From Actinosynnema pretiosum (GTDB lineage Bacteria; Actinomycetota; Actinomycetes; Mycobacteriales; Pseudonocardiaceae), in NCBI RefSeq assembly GCF_024171695.1, contig NZ_JAMTCF010000009.1, forward strand, positions 294,644 to 358,643: 64,000 nucleotides of DNA. The letters run 5' to 3'. Made by a program: the position numbers and the translations under genes. The notes under the pieces are model-generated. The model was not told where the DNA came from and did no database searches. It saw nothing but the letters and a program-made list of their open reading frames with translations. Of the stretch, positions 16,939 to 26,255 are shown piece after piece; the first letter of the stretch is position 1; every line of letters starts with the position of its first letter.

Positions 16939-17984
16939 GCACCTCGACCGACACCTCCGCCCGGCAGCCCGGCGCGAGCCGCACCCCGCTGCTGGAGGTC
17001 AAGGACCTGGTCAAGGCCTTCCCCGTGCGCGGCGGCGGCATCATCCCCCGCACGGTCGGGCAGGTGCAGGCCGTCTCCGGCGTCACCTTCGACCTGCACG
17101 CGGGCGAGACGCTCGGCCTGGTCGGCGAGTCCGGCTGCGGCAAGTCCACCACCGGTCGCGCCATCCTCCAGCTGCACAAGCCCACCTCGGGCTCGGTGAA
17201 GTTCGAGGGCCGCGAGCTGACCAAGCTCAAGGGCGGCCAGCTGCGCGGCGTGCGCAGGGACATGCAGATCGTGTTCCAGGACCCGTACGCGTCGCTGAAC
17301 CCGCGCTGGCAGATCAACGAGCTCATCTCCGAGCCGTTCAAGATCCACGGCGTGGACGGCGGCGAGGGCCGCAGCGTGCAGCAGCGGGTCAACGAGCTGA
17401 TGGAGCTGGTCGGCCTCAACCCGGAGCACCGCAACCGCTACGCCCACGAGTTCTCCGGCGGTCAGCGTCAGCGCATCGGCATCGCCCGCGCGCTCGCGCT
17501 CAACCCGAAGCTGATCGTGCTGGACGAGCCGGTGTCCGCGCTGGACGTGTCCGTGCAGGCCGGTGTGGTCAACCTGCTGGAGGAGCTCCAGGAGCGCCTC
17601 GGGCTGGCCTACCTGTTCGTGGCGCACGACCTGTCCGTGGTGCGGCACATCTCCGACCGCGTCGCCGTGATGTACCTCGGCAAGATCGTCGAGATCGGCG
17701 ACCGCGAGGAGATCTACAGCAAGCCGACGCACCCGTACACCCAGGCGCTGCTGTCGGCCGTGCCGGTGCCGGACCCGAAGCTGGAGCGCAGGCGCCAGCG
17801 GATCGTGCTCACCGGCGACGTGCCGTCCCCGGTGAACCCGCCGTCGGGCTGCCGGTTCCGCACCCGGTGCTGGAAGGCGCAGGACATCTGCGCGACCGAG
17901 GAGCCGAAGCTGGAGCGCAGGGCCGGTAGCCAGACCCTGTCGGCGTGCCACTTCGCCGAGGTGAAGCCGATGATCGTCGGTTAG
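16935..17984 (+). CDS. Peptide ABC importer ATPase (DppF/OppF type)
   Basis: A 349-residue second ATPase, with Walker [10 protein letters not shown], signature [15 protein letters not shown], Walker [13 protein letters not shown] and the C-terminal motif [14 protein letters not shown]. With OppD it forms the nucleotide-binding pair of the importer. It is the last gene of the operon and is followed by a strong terminator. Confidence 0.96.
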   Translation: MSTSTDTSARQPGASRTPLLEVKDLVKAFPVRGGGIIPRTVGQVQAVSGVTFDLHAGETLGLVGESGCGKSTTGRAILQLHKPTSGSVKFEGRELTKLKGGQLRGVRRDMQIVFQDPYASLNPRWQINELISEPFKIHGVDGGEGRSVQQRVNELMELVGLNPEHRNRYAHEFSGGQRQRIGIARALALNPKLIVLDEPVSALDVSVQAGVVNLLEELQERLGLAYLFVAHDLSVVRHISDRVAVMYLGKIVEIGDREEIYSKPTHPYTQALLSAVPVPDPKLERRRQRIVLTGDVPSPVNPPSGCRFRTRCWKAQDICATEEPKLERRAGSQTLSACHFAEVKPMIVG

Positions 17985-18008
17985 TTGGCGGGTCGCTGAC
18001 TGATCTTC

Positions 18009-18044
18009 AGCGCCCGCGCGGGGGTATCGCCCCGCGCGGGCGCT
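18009..18044 (+). terminator. Intrinsic terminator of the peptide importer operon
   Basis: A perfect 15-bp stem (AGCGCCCGCGCGGGG and its complement) around the loop GTATCG, followed by GTTGTGTT. It begins 24 bp after the last stop codon. Confidence 0.93.
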
Positions 18045-18111
18045 GTTGTGTTCCCGTGGAACGCCGGCCCGCCTCCGGGGTCTGCGGCGGCGCAACCTCT
18101 ACGCTGGTCGG

Positions 18112-18963
18112 GTGACGCTCACCGCCCCACCCCGGTTGCTGCTGGTCCACGCGCACCCCGACGACGAGAGCCTGTGGACGGGCGGCACGATCGCCCGGTA
18201 CGCGGCCGACGGCGTGCAGGTCACCGTGGTCACCTGCACCCTCGGCGAGGAGGGCGAGATCATCCCGCCCGCGCTGCGGGAACTCGCCGCCGACGCCGCC
18301 GACCAGCTCGGCGGTTACCGCGTCGCCGAGCTGCGCGCCGCGTGCGCCGCGCTCGGCGTGACCGACCACCGGTTCCTCGGCGGCCACGGCCGCTGGCGCG
18401 ACTCCGGCATGGTCGGCACCGCCGCCAACGCCCACCCGCGCGCCTTCGTCGCCGGGTCGGCCCAGGAGCAGGCCGACGAGCTGCTCGCGATCATCAACGC
18501 GGTGAAGCCCCAGGTCGTGGTGACCTACGACGACTTCGGCGGTTACGGCCACCCGGACCACATCCGGGCCCACGAGATCACCACGGCGGCCGTCGCCGCG
18601 TCGAGCTGCGTGGAGCGGCTCTTCCACACCGTGACCTCGCGCGAGGAGACCGAGGCGGGCGCCCGCGAGCTGGCCTCGCTGGAGGACCTGCCGTTCCGGC
18701 TGCCCGAGCCCGGTGAGCTGCCCGCCGTGGACGACGCGGTCATCACCACCACGATCGACGTGTCCGAGCACCTGATGGCCAAGCTGCGGGCGCTGCGCGC
18801 GCACAGCACGCAGGTCACGGTGTGGCAGGGCGGCGCGGGCGGGGCCAGCTACGCGCTGTCCAACGGGATCGCCCAGCCGGTGCTGCCGAACGAGCACTAC
18901 GTGCTGGCCAGCGGGCCCGCCGAGGGCGCGGAGCACGACCTGTTCGGCGGGCTGGGCGGCTGA
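18112..18963 (+). CDS. mshB: GlcNAc-Ins deacetylase of mycothiol synthesis
   Basis: A 283-residue zinc deacetylase (LmbE/PIG-L family) removing acetate from N-acetyl-glucosaminyl-inositol in the mycothiol pathway. The zinc-binding motif is AHPDDES (residues 14-20), and the third ligand is expected in GGYGHPDH. The segment TCTLGEEGEII and the GGAGRWRDSGM-like GGHGRWRDSGM are MshB hallmarks that separate it from Mca, the mycothiol-conjugate amidase. The GTG start lies just before the first beta strand. The next gene overlaps by one base and matches the mshB neighbour in mycobacteria. Confidence 0.92.
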   Translation: MTLTAPPRLLLVHAHPDDESLWTGGTIARYAADGVQVTVVTCTLGEEGEIIPPALRELAADAADQLGGYRVAELRAACAALGVTDHRFLGGHGRWRDSGMVGTAANAHPRAFVAGSAQEQADELLAIINAVKPQVVVTYDDFGGYGHPDHIRAHEITTAAVAASSCVERLFHTVTSREETEAGARELASLEDLPFRLPEPGELPAVDDAVITTTIDVSEHLMAKLRALRAHSTQVTVWQGGAGGASYALSNGIAQPVLPNEHYVLASGPAEGAEHDLFGGLGG

Positions 18964-19436
18964 TGGCGGCCGACGACCGGACAGCGGGGGGACCGACCTC
19001 CGGCGGTAGTGCACCCGGCGGTGGCACGGCGGTCCGGCCGCCGTCGCGCGAGCGGATGGGGGCGGACGACCGGGTCGCCCACGTCGCGGTGCTGGTCCAG
19101 ACGGCGGTGCTGGCGGTGCTGGAGCTGTTCTTCCTGCCGCTGCGCCTGGACGGCACCCTCCTGCCCGCCGTGGGCGGCTGGCCGTTCCCGATCTCGGTGG
19201 TGGTGGCGGCGGTCTCGATGCCGCTGCTGGTGATCGCGGCGTCGAGCTGCTCGCGCAAGATGTCGGTCGCCGCGTCGCCGCTGCTGGTGTGGCTGGCGGT
19301 GCTGCTGGTGCTGGGCGTGCTCGGGCCCGGTGGTGACGTGGTGCTGGCCAACGACTGGCGCACGCTGGCGCTGTTCGGCGCGGGCGCGCTGCCGGGCGCG
19401 GTGGCGCTGGGGGCGATCATGGGGCGACCGGCCTGA
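18963..19436 (+). CDS. Small four-helix membrane protein next to mshB
   Basis: A 157-residue membrane protein of the kind that follows mshB in mycobacteria (Rv1171-like, DUF6113-type). A polar N-terminus of about 45 residues precedes hydrophobic segments near 43-60, 72-92, 100-118 and 130-150. The start overlaps the mshB stop (TGATG), so the two are coupled. Function is unknown; a role near mycothiol or the envelope is only suggested by position. Confidence 0.75.
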   Translation: MAADDRTAGGPTSGGSAPGGGTAVRPPSRERMGADDRVAHVAVLVQTAVLAVLELFFLPLRLDGTLLPAVGGWPFPISVVVAAVSMPLLVIAASSCSRKMSVAASPLLVWLAVLLVLGVLGPGGDVVLANDWRTLALFGAGALPGAVALGAIMGRPA

Positions 19437-19439
19437 GGA

Positions 19440-19540
19440 GCGACCCTGCTGGCTTGAGGGTGACTTTGCTTGGAGGGCGGCCTGCTTGAGGGCCCCTGCA
19501 TGAGGGCCCTTGAATGAGGGGCGGCCTGCTTGAGCGGGCG
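19440..19540. repeat. Degenerate short repeats around TGCTTGAGGGC
   Basis: Between the membrane protein and the EcsC-like gene, variants of TGCTTGAGGGC/GCATGAGGGCCC/GAATGAGGGG recur about six times with spacing near 14-18 bp. A similar string (TGCTTTGAGGGCG) occurs in the dyad repeat at 4182. The rest of this 276-bp gap shows no gene. Function unknown. Confidence 0.5.
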
Positions 19541-19712
19541 CTGAGATGGGCGCGGTCGAGTGGCGGCGCGGGTGCTCAGACGGGGTTGCCGAGGCGGGCG
19601 CACCGGGGCCGGGCGGGTGGCCGGTGGTTCGCGGGCGTGCTCGGGGGTAGGCGTTGGGTGTGGGCTCGTCCGGCGCCCGCCGGGCGGGTGCGGTGGGCGC
19701 GGGGAGGCTGGC

Positions 19713-20915
19713 GTGGGCGGCATAACCGATCGGGACGTGGTGCTGGCGCTGCGGCCGTTCGTCCGGGCGACCGGGCCGGTGCTGGCGGCGGTGCGGGACG
19801 TGGACCTGCTGGGGCTGCGCGAGCGCGAGATCGGCGCGGGCGCGGACCGCAAGGCCGTCGACCGGCTGTGGGACCAGCTGGCCGCGTTCCGGGTGCCGGG
19901 CACGGCCGCGTGGGCGGCGATGGACGTCGAGCAGCGCGACGACTGGTGGGCCAACCGCCTCGGCAGGCTGCTCGCCCTGCTGGCGGCCGTCCCCGGCGTC
20001 GGCGGCGCGCTGGCCGATCGCCTGCCGATCCAGTCCTCGCTCGGCGCTGCCGGGCAGGGGCTGCTGCTGGCGGCGTTCGCGGGGGAGCGGGGCGTCGACT
20101 CGGTCGAGGACCGGGTGCGGCTCATCGCGCACGTGCTGTTCCAGCGCGAGGTCGACGGCAGGCTCACCGACCCGGCCGACCGCGCCGAGGAGGACCGCCG
20201 CACCGCTGAACTGACCGCTGAGCTGACCGAAGCGATGCGCGAGGCCGACGCCGATGCCGACACCGTGGCGAACACCGAGGGCGCGCCCGGCAGTACCGGC
20301 GCAGTTGGCCCGGCAGCCGAGACCACCGCGAGTGGCACCGCAGGCGCGGCCGGCCCTGCTGACCCGGCTGCCGCGACCGGCTCGGCCGCCGCCGGCCCCC
20401 AACCACCCGCAGCCGGCCCCGAACTGATCGGTACCAGCCCCGAGGCGGGCAGTGCCGGCTTCGGGGCGGCAGGCGCCCTTCCCGGTTCGGCCGGTGCCGC
20501 CCCTGGTTCGGCCAGCACCGTCCCCGGTTCAGTAGGCACCGGCCCTGGTTCGGCAGGCACCGGCCCCGGTTCGGCCAGCACCGCCCCCGGTTCGGCAGGC
20601 CCCGGCCCCGAACCGGCCGGTTCCGCCCGGCCCGGAATCGGGCAGCGGGCCGCCGAGGGGGCCAAGGCCGGGGTCAAGGTGGTCGGGCGGGCGGTGTGGA
20701 AGCTCGCGCGGGTGCTCTGGTCGCTCGAGGGCGAGCTGGACAAGCGGCCCCAGGGGCGCTTGCACCACCAGGTCATCGGCATGTTGCCGCTGGTCGGGGC
20801 GGTCGGCGACTACTTCGGCGAGCGGCACGGCGGCAAGCGGGTGCGGCGGGAGGCGCTCGCCTGGTTCGCCGCCGAGGCCGCCCGGAAGGCCGCTCAGGAC
20901 GACGGGCGCCAGTAG
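19713..20915 (+). CDS. EcsC-like protein with a repetitive Pro/Gly/Ser linker
   Basis: A 400-residue protein. Residues about 1-175 resemble actinobacterial EcsC-family proteins, with the WWANRLGRLLALLAAVPGVG and DRLPIQSSLGAAGQ stretches. Residues about 185-310 are low-complexity Ala/Gly/Pro/Thr, including seven heptapeptides of the PGSAGTG type coded by 21-bp units (20481-20627). A C-terminal part of about 85 residues (KVVGRAVWKLARVLWSLEGEL, then MLPLVGAVGDYFGER) resembles the second half of the family. The GTG start has GGGGAGG upstream. Function unknown. Its 3' end overlaps the GNAT gene tail-to-tail by 22 bp. Confidence 0.7.
   Translation: MGGITDRDVVLALRPFVRATGPVLAAVRDVDLLGLREREIGAGADRKAVDRLWDQLAAFRVPGTAAWAAMDVEQRDDWWANRLGRLLALLAAVPGVGGALADRLPIQSSLGAAGQGLLLAAFAGERGVDSVEDRVRLIAHVLFQREVDGRLTDPADRAEEDRRTAELTAELTEAMREADADADTVANTEGAPGSTGAVGPAAETTASGTAGAAGPADPAAATGSAAAGPQPPAAGPELIGTSPEAGSAGFGAAGALPGSAGAAPGSASTVPGSVGTGPGSAGTGPGSASTAPGSAGPGPEPAGSARPGIGQRAAEGAKAGVKVVGRAVWKLARVLWSLEGELDKRPQGRLHHQVIGMLPLVGAVGDYFGERHGGKRVRREALAWFAAEAARKAAQDDGRQ
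20481..20627 (+). repeat. Seven 21-bp units inside the EcsC-like gene
   Basis: Units of the form CCCGGTTCGGCCGGTGCCGCC repeat in frame, giving heptapeptides PGSAGAA, PGSASTV, PGSVGTG, PGSAGTG, PGSASTA, PGSAGPG and a diverged PEPAGSA. They form the core of the unstructured linker. Confidence 0.9.
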
Positions 20916-21757
20916 CGGTAGCGGTGGTGCTCCGCGCAGCCCAGCGACTCGTACAGGGCGATCGCGGGCTTGTTGTGCTCGGCCACCTGGAGCGCCAGCA
21001 CGGTGGCCCCGCGCGCCGCGCCCCACGCCGCCAGCTCCGCCATCAGCGCCCGCGCCAGCCCCAGCCGCCGCGCCTCCTGGCGCACGGCCAGCCGCGCCAC
21101 GTGCAGCACCTCGCCCACCACGGCCCCGCGCACCACCCCACCGGCCGCCGCACCACCGCCGAGCGCGCCGCCCGTCGGGCCGCCGAAGTCCTCCGCCCCC
21201 GACCCCGAACCGCCCACCGGCAGCGCGATCCCGAAGCTCACCGCCAGCCCCTCCGGGGCCAGCACGTGCCGCTGCGCGGGCGTCGGGTCGGGCTGCGCGG
21301 CCAGCTCCCACCAGCGCGCGTCCGGCTCCTCGGGCACCGACACCGCGTACCGGCCGCGCGCCACCCCGCCCACCGCGCCACCCACCGGACCGCCGTCCCG
21401 CTCCGTGGACCCGCCCCGCGCGTCCCCGAACCCCGTCAGCGGCCCGGTCATCACCAGCGACTCGACCCCTCCGGGGTGCTCGACATCCGGCTCCCACCCG
21501 GCTGCCGCCAGCCCCGCCTCGTGCTCCGACCCCAGCACCACGTGCGCCAGCGGCGGCACCCCCTGCTCGGCCGCGAACGCCCGCACCGACGCCAGCGCCG
21601 CGCCCAGCGGCACACCCGGATCGCCCGTGGTCAGGGCGCTGTTCGCCCGCCCGGTGAACCCGGCCGCCGCGCGCAGCCTCCACCCCCCGAGCGGGCGGTC
21701 GACGAGTGCGGGCCATGCGGCGGCGCAGCGCTGCTCCAGAACGGTGATCGGGTCCAC
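20894..21757 (-). CDS. GNAT-family N-acetyltransferase
   Basis: A 287-residue acetyltransferase. The C-terminal GNAT domain has the acetyl-CoA loop in VRQEARRLGLARALMAEL (R/Q-x-x-R-x-G-L/A form) and the terminal NKPAIALYESLGC strand. The N-terminal domain beginning with I-T-V-L-E-Q-R-C-A-A-A-W-P resembles the Rv0428c-type group, where a degenerate GNAT half precedes the active one. Substrate unknown. The GTG used is one of two close in-frame GTGs; the upstream ribosome site is weak. Confidence 0.82.
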   Translation of the reverse strand: MDPITVLEQRCAAAWPALVDRPLGGWRLRAAAGFTGRANSALTTGDPGVPLGAALASVRAFAAEQGVPPLAHVVLGSEHEAGLAAAGWEPDVEHPGGVESLVMTGPLTGFGDARGGSTERDGGPVGGAVGGVARGRYAVSVPEEPDARWWELAAQPDPTPAQRHVLAPEGLAVSFGIALPVGGSGSGAEDFGGPTGGALGGGAAAGGVVRGAVVGEVLHVARLAVRQEARRLGLARALMAELAAWGAARGATVLALQVAEHNKPAIALYESLGCAEHHRYRYWRPSS

Positions 21758-21826
21758 CGCCACATCCTGCCGCACCCCCGCCCCGAAGCGAGGTCGTCCG
21801 TTCTGGCAGGTGGGATGGGAGTTTGA

Positions 21827-21845
21827 TAAGGCGAGCCTCACCGGC
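21827..21845. promoter_or_regulatory. Weak DtxR/IdeR-box-like sequence upstream of ferredoxin
   Basis: TAAGGCGAGCCTCACCGGC matches the IdeR consensus at about 12 of 19 positions and contains the small dyad AGGC-GA-GCCT. It lies between the GNAT (minus) and ferredoxin (plus) genes, about 70 bp before the ferredoxin start. Iron regulation of a ferredoxin would be sensible, but the match is modest. Confidence 0.3.
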
Positions 21846-21915
21846 GCGGCGGGCGCGCAGCCGCGTACCCTCCGCTGTGCGCGGTGTGGACTAAGAGACA
21901 GAGCAGGAGAGCGCA

Positions 21916-22242
21916 GTGACCTATGTGATCGCCCAGCCGTGCGTGGACGTGCTCGACAAGGCGTGCATCGAAGAGTGCCCCGTCGACTGCATCTACGAAG
22001 GCGACCGGATGCTCTACATCCACCCGGACGAGTGCGTCGACTGCGGTGCCTGCGAGCCGGTGTGCCCGGTGGAGGCCATCTACTACGAGGACGACGTCCC
22101 CGACGAGTGGGCCGCCTACACCAAGGCGAACGTGGACTTCTTCGACGACCTGGGCTCCCCCGGCGGCGCCTCCAAGGTCGGCAAGGTCTCGGCGGACCCG
22201 GCGTTCATCAAGGCCCTCCCGCCGCAGGCGTCCCACGAGTGA
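21916..22242 (+). CDS. fdxA: Seven-iron ferredoxin (FdxC type)
   Basis: A 108-residue cytoplasmic electron carrier with one [3Fe-4S] and one [4Fe-4S] cluster. By family comparison, C9, C17 and C50 hold the 3Fe cluster and C21, C40, C43 and C46 the 4Fe cluster; C25 is the extra Cys typical of this group. The acidic tail region matches FdxA/FdxC of actinobacteria. The GTG overlaps nothing upstream, while its own stop overlaps the dapC start (GTGA), an arrangement conserved in mycobacteria (Rv1177-Rv1178). Confidence 0.96.
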   Translation: MTYVIAQPCVDVLDKACIEECPVDCIYEGDRMLYIHPDECVDCGACEPVCPVEAIYYEDDVPDEWAAYTKANVDFFDDLGSPGGASKVGKVSADPAFIKALPPQASHE

Positions 22243-23330
22243 CGCTCCACCGCTCGCTCCCGGACTTCCCCTGGGACTCGCTGGCCGACCACGCCGCCAC
22301 GGCGCGCGCGCACCCCGGCGGTGTGGTCGACCTGTCCGTCGGCACGCCGGTCGACCCGGTGCCGGACGTGATCCAGCGGGCCCTGTCGTCGGTGTCGGCC
22401 GAACCGGGCTACCCGACCACGCACGGCACCCCCGAGCTGCGCGAGGCCGTCGTCGGGTCGATGGCCCGCCGCTACGGCGTCACCGGCCTGGACCCGGCCG
22501 CCGTGCTGCCGACCATCGGCTCGAAGGAGCTGGTGGCGTGGTTGCCGACGCTGCTCGGCGTCGGCCCCGGCGACGTGGTCGCGATCCCCGAGCTGGCCTA
22601 CCCGACGTACGAGGTGGGGGCCCGGATCGCGGGCGCCGACGTGGTGCGGCTGGCGGACGGCGAGGCCCCGCCCGCAGGCGTGAAGCTGGTGTGGCTGAAC
22701 TCCCCGTCCAACCCGACCGGCCGGGTGCTGGACGCCCCCGCGCTGGCGGACGCGGTCGCCGCCGCCCGCGAGGCGGGCGCGGTGGTCGCCTCGGACGAGT
22801 GCTACCTGGCGCTGCACTGGACGGCGGAGCCGCTCTCGGTGCTGGACGAGCGGGTCAGCGGCGGGTCGCCGGACGGCCTGCTCGCGGTCCACTCGCTGTC
22901 GAAGTCGTCCAGCCTCGCCGGCTACCGGGCGGGCTTCGTCACCGGCGACCCGGAGCTGGTGTCCGGGCTGCTGGAGGCGCGCAAGCACGCGGGCATGATC
23001 GTGCCGAGGCCCGTGCAGGCCGCGATCACGGCCGCGCTGGACGACGACGCGCACGTGGCCGACCAGCGCGAGCGGTACGGGAAGCGGCGCGAGCTGCTGC
23101 ACGCGGCGCTCACCGGCGCGGGGTTCCGCGTCGACCACTCCGAGGCGGGCCTGTACCTGTGGGCCACCAGGGGCGAGGGCGCGTGGGACACCATCGCGTG
23201 GCTCGCTGACCGGGGCGTGCTGGCCGCGCCCGGCACGTTCTACGGCCCCGGCGGCTCCGAGCACGTCCGCGTCGCGCTGACCGCGAGCGACGAGCGGGTG
23301 GCGACCGCCGTGGAGCGGCTCGCCGAGTAG
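22239..23330 (+). CDS. dapC: Succinyldiaminopimelate aminotransferase
   Basis: A 363-residue fold-type I PLP enzyme making N-succinyl-diaminopimelate from the succinylated amino-keto intermediate in lysine and cell-wall synthesis. The N-S-P-x-N-P-T motif (NSPSNPTG) and the PLP Lys in [12 protein letters not shown] are both present, as is the C-terminal substrate-binding Arg (HVRVALT). It is coupled to ferredoxin. The pathway partners dapD and dapE lie directly downstream, which supports the DapC assignment over other class I aminotransferases. Confidence 0.92.
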   Translation: MTLHRSLPDFPWDSLADHAATARAHPGGVVDLSVGTPVDPVPDVIQRALSSVSAEPGYPTTHGTPELREAVVGSMARRYGVTGLDPAAVLPTIGSKELVAWLPTLLGVGPGDVVAIPELAYPTYEVGARIAGADVVRLADGEAPPAGVKLVWLNSPSNPTGRVLDAPALADAVAAAREAGAVVASDECYLALHWTAEPLSVLDERVSGGSPDGLLAVHSLSKSSSLAGYRAGFVTGDPELVSGLLEARKHAGMIVPRPVQAAITAALDDDAHVADQRERYGKRRELLHAALTGAGFRVDHSEAGLYLWATRGEGAWDTIAWLADRGVLAAPGTFYGPGGSEHVRVALTASDERVATAVERLAE

Positions 23331-23344
23331 GTCCCCCGAGCACC

Positions 23345-23382
23345 GCGAGAGCCGGGTCGCAGCGCGGCGGCCCGGCTCTCGC
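23345..23382. terminator. Bidirectional terminator between dapC and dapD
   Basis: GCGAGAGCCGGG (23345-23356) pairs with CCCGGCTCTCGC (23371-23382), a 12-bp stem with a 14-nt loop, placed between two convergent genes. Confidence 0.8.
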
Positions 23383-23397
23383 GTTCGCGGAGGGGGA

Positions 23398-24372
23398 TCA
23401 GTCGTTGGCGTGCAGGATCGAGTTCAGCTCGACCCCGGTGCCCTTGCGGGCCCGCACGCGCACCGCGCCGCTCACCGAGTCGCGGATGAACAGCAGGTTC
23501 GACACCCCGGACAGCTCGCTCGCCTTCACGACCGAGCCGTCGTCGCCGGTCACCTTCGACGCGGCCGTCACGTACAGCCCGGACTCCACGACGCAGTCGT
23601 CGCCCAGCGAGATGCCGATGCCCGCGTTCGCCCCGATCAGCGACCGCTCGCCCACCGAGATGACCTGCTTGCCGCCGCCGGACAGCGTGCCCATGATCGA
23701 CGCGCCGCCGCCGACGTCGCTGCCGTCGCCGACCACGACCCCGGCCGAGATCCGGCCCTCCACCATGGACGAGCCGAGCGTGCCCGCGTTGAAGTTCACG
23801 AAGCCCTCGTGCATGACCGTCGTGCCCGCCGCCAGGTGCGCGCCCAGCCGCACCCGGTCCGCGTCCGCGATCCGCACGCCCGACGGCACCACGTAGTCCA
23901 CCATCCGGGGGAACTTGTCCACCCCGTACACGGTGACCGCGCCGCGCCCGCGCAGCCGCAGGCGGGTGGCCTCGAAGCCCTCCACCGCGCACGGGCCGTG
24001 GTTGGTCCACACCACGTTGGTCAGCAGGCCGAACACGCCGTCCAGGTTCACCCCGTGCGGCCTGACCAGCCGGGACGAGAGCAGGTGCAGCCGCAGCCAC
24101 ACGTCGTAGGTGTCGGCGGGCGCGGAGTCCAGCGAGGCGATGCCCACGCGCACGCCCACGACCTCGACGTCGCGCTCCGCGTCGACGCCGAGCAGCTTCG
24201 CCGCGGCCTCGCCCAGCTCGGCCGCGACCTCGACCGGCGACAGCCGGGCGGTGCCCGCCTCGGCCTCGCCGAGCCGGGGCGCGGGGAACCAGGTGTCCAG
24301 CACGGTCCCGTCGGAGGTCACGGTCGCCAGTCCGACGCCGTGCGCGCCGGTGGTGGTGTCTTCGGTGCTCAC
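23398..24372 (-). CDS. dapD: Tetrahydrodipicolinate N-succinyltransferase
   Basis: A 324-residue trimeric left-handed beta-helix enzyme that succinylates tetrahydrodipicolinate with succinyl-CoA, the committed step of the succinylase diaminopimelate branch. Length and the [14 protein letters not shown] and [12 protein letters not shown] segments fit the actinobacterial DapD class, which is distinct from the short proteobacterial form. The GTG is the only sensible start: it lies 25 bp from the divergent dapE start. Convergent with dapC. Confidence 0.95.
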   Translation of the reverse strand: MSTEDTTTGAHGVGLATVTSDGTVLDTWFPAPRLGEAEAGTARLSPVEVAAELGEAAAKLLGVDAERDVEVVGVRVGIASLDSAPADTYDVWLRLHLLSSRLVRPHGVNLDGVFGLLTNVVWTNHGPCAVEGFEATRLRLRGRGAVTVYGVDKFPRMVDYVVPSGVRIADADRVRLGAHLAAGTTVMHEGFVNFNAGTLGSSMVEGRISAGVVVGDGSDVGGGASIMGTLSGGGKQVISVGERSLIGANAGIGISLGDDCVVESGLYVTAASKVTGDDGSVVKASELSGVSNLLFIRDSVSGAVRVRARKGTGVELNSILHAND

Positions 24373-24397
24373 AGCACTGAACGGTAACGTGCCGGGC

Positions 24398-25468
24398 GTG
24401 GCCGACACCCTTGACCTCTCCGCCGATCCCGTCACGCTGACCACCGCGCTGGTCGACGTCCCCAGCGTCTCCGGGGACGAGCAGCGCATCGCCGACCTGG
24501 TCGAGCGGTCCCTGCGCGAGCAGACCGGCCTGGAGGTCGTCCGCTCCGGCAACACCGTCCTGGCCCGCACGAACCTCGGCCGCGAGCGGCGCGTCGTGCT
24601 CGCCGGGCACCTGGACACGGTGCCGGTCAACGACAACCTGCCGTCCCGGCTGGAGGACGGCGTGCTGCACGGCCTCGGCACGGTGGACATGAAGGGCGGC
24701 GACGCGGTCATGCTGGCCCTCGCGGGCACGCTCACCGACCCGCGCCACGACCTCACGTTCGTGTTCTACGACTGCGAGGAGGTCGAGGCCAGCCGCAACG
24801 GCCTCGGCCGGATCGAGCGCGAGCTGCCCGAGTGGATGAGCGGCGACCTGGCGATCGTGTGCGAGCCGTCCAACGGCGTCATCGAGGCGGGCTGCCAGGG
24901 CACCATCCGGGTCCAGGTGCGGGCCACCGGCAAGCGCGCCCACACCGCGCGCGGCTGGATGGGCGTCAACGCCATCCACCTGCTCGGCGACGCCATCGCC
25001 CGGCTGCGCGACCACGAGTCGCGGGTGGTGGAGATCGACGGCTGCACCTACCGCGAGGGCGTGCAGGCCGTGGGCATCACCGGCGGCGTCTCCGGCAACG
25101 TCGTGCCGGACGAGTGCGTGCTGACCGTGAACCACCGCTTCGCCCCCGACCGCACCCCCGCGCAGGCCGAGGCCTACCTGCGGGAGCTGTTCGACGGCTA
25201 CGAGGTCACCGTCACCGACTTCGCCGCGGGCGCCCTGCCCGGCCTCGCCTCGCCCGCCGCGCGCGAGCTGGTCGAGGCGGCGGGCGGCGCCCCGGTCGCC
25301 AAGCTCGGCTGGACCGACGTGGCCCGCTTCGCCGCGCTCGGCACGCCCGCCGTGAACTTCGGCCCCGGCGACCCGCTGCTCGCCCACACGCAGCAGGAGA
25401 ACGTCCGGGTGAACGAGATCGGACACTGCTACGAAGTCCTGTCGCGCTTCCTCAGCGCGATGCCCTGA
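24398..25468 (+). CDS. dapE: Succinyl-diaminopimelate desuccinylase
   Basis: A 356-residue M20 zinc peptidase-family enzyme releasing L,L-diaminopimelate. The first metal ligands are in LAGHLDTVP, the bridging Asp in GTVDMKGGD, and the catalytic Glu pair in YDCEEVE. Family length is normal. The GTG chosen begins just before the first helix; a GTG three codons upstream is also possible. It is divergent from dapD and followed closely by a LOG-family gene. Confidence 0.95.
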   Translation: MADTLDLSADPVTLTTALVDVPSVSGDEQRIADLVERSLREQTGLEVVRSGNTVLARTNLGRERRVVLAGHLDTVPVNDNLPSRLEDGVLHGLGTVDMKGGDAVMLALAGTLTDPRHDLTFVFYDCEEVEASRNGLGRIERELPEWMSGDLAIVCEPSNGVIEAGCQGTIRVQVRATGKRAHTARGWMGVNAIHLLGDAIARLRDHESRVVEIDGCTYREGVQAVGITGGVSGNVVPDECVLTVNHRFAPDRTPAQAEAYLRELFDGYEVTVTDFAAGALPGLASPAARELVEAAGGAPVAKLGWTDVARFAALGTPAVNFGPGDPLLAHTQQENVRVNEIGHCYEVLSRFLSAMP

Positions 25469-25487
25469 CCGGTCTAGACTCCGGCCA

Positions 25488-26255
25488 ATGAGCGAGAACG
25501 GCGTGGACGAGCACCCGCAGGAGAAGCGGCGCGGCCCCGTGGTGCTGCGCCGCGAGCGCAACACGGAGCTCACCACGACGGACCAGCGCCTGCTCGACTC
25601 GCGCGGCCCCAGCGACTGGGTGCACACCGACCCGTGGCGGGTGCTGCGCATCCAGGCCGAGTTCGTGGAGGGCTTCGGCGCGCTCGCGGGCATCCCGAGC
25701 GCCGTCACCGTGTTCGGCTCGGCCCGCACCGAGCGCGCCCACCCCGAGTACGAGGTGGGCAGGCAGCTCGGCGGCGCGCTCGCCGAGGCCGGGTTCGCGG
25801 TCATCACCGGCGGCGGTCCCGGCGCGATGGAGGCGGTGAACCGGGGCTGCTCCGAGGCGGGCGGCTACTCGGTCGGCCTCGGCATCGAGCTGCCGTTCGA
25901 GCAGGGCCTGAACCCGTGGGTCGACCTCGGCGTGAACTTCCGCTACTTCTTCGTCCGCAAGACCATGTTCATCAAGTACTCGCAGGCGTTCATCTGCCTG
26001 CCCGGCGGCTTCGGCACCCTGGACGAGCTGTTCGAGGCGCTGACCCTGGTGCAGACCAAGAAGGTCACCAAGTTCCCGGTCGTCCTGTTCGGCCGGTCCT
26101 ACTGGCAGGGCCTGTACGACTGGGTGCGGGACTCGGTGCTGGACAGCGGGAAGATCGGCGACAAGGACCTGGCGCTGCTGCACCTGACCGACGACGTCGA
26201 GGACGCCGTCCGGGTCGTCAAGGAGGCGCACCAGGCGTGGGGGGAGGCGCACTGA
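25488..26255 (+). CDS. LOG-family (TIGR00730) protein, first copy
   Basis: A 255-residue Rossmann-like protein. It carries the nucleotide-loop GGGPGAMEAVNRG and the hallmark LPGGFGTLDELFE (P-G-G-x-G-T-x-x-E), as in LOG cytokinin-activating phosphoribohydrolases and bacterial nucleotide 5'-monophosphate nucleosidases. A similar gene lies next to dapE in mycobacteria (Rv1205). The N-terminal 40 residues are charged and extra. The real substrate in bacteria is uncertain. Its last base starts the next gene. Confidence 0.88.
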   Translation: MSENGVDEHPQEKRRGPVVLRRERNTELTTTDQRLLDSRGPSDWVHTDPWRVLRIQAEFVEGFGALAGIPSAVTVFGSARTERAHPEYEVGRQLGGALAEAGFAVITGGGPGAMEAVNRGCSEAGGYSVGLGIELPFEQGLNPWVDLGVNFRYFFVRKTMFIKYSQAFICLPGGFGTLDELFEALTLVQTKKVTKFPVVLFGRSYWQGLYDWVRDSVLDSGKIGDKDLALLHLTDDVEDAVRVVKEAHQAWGEAH

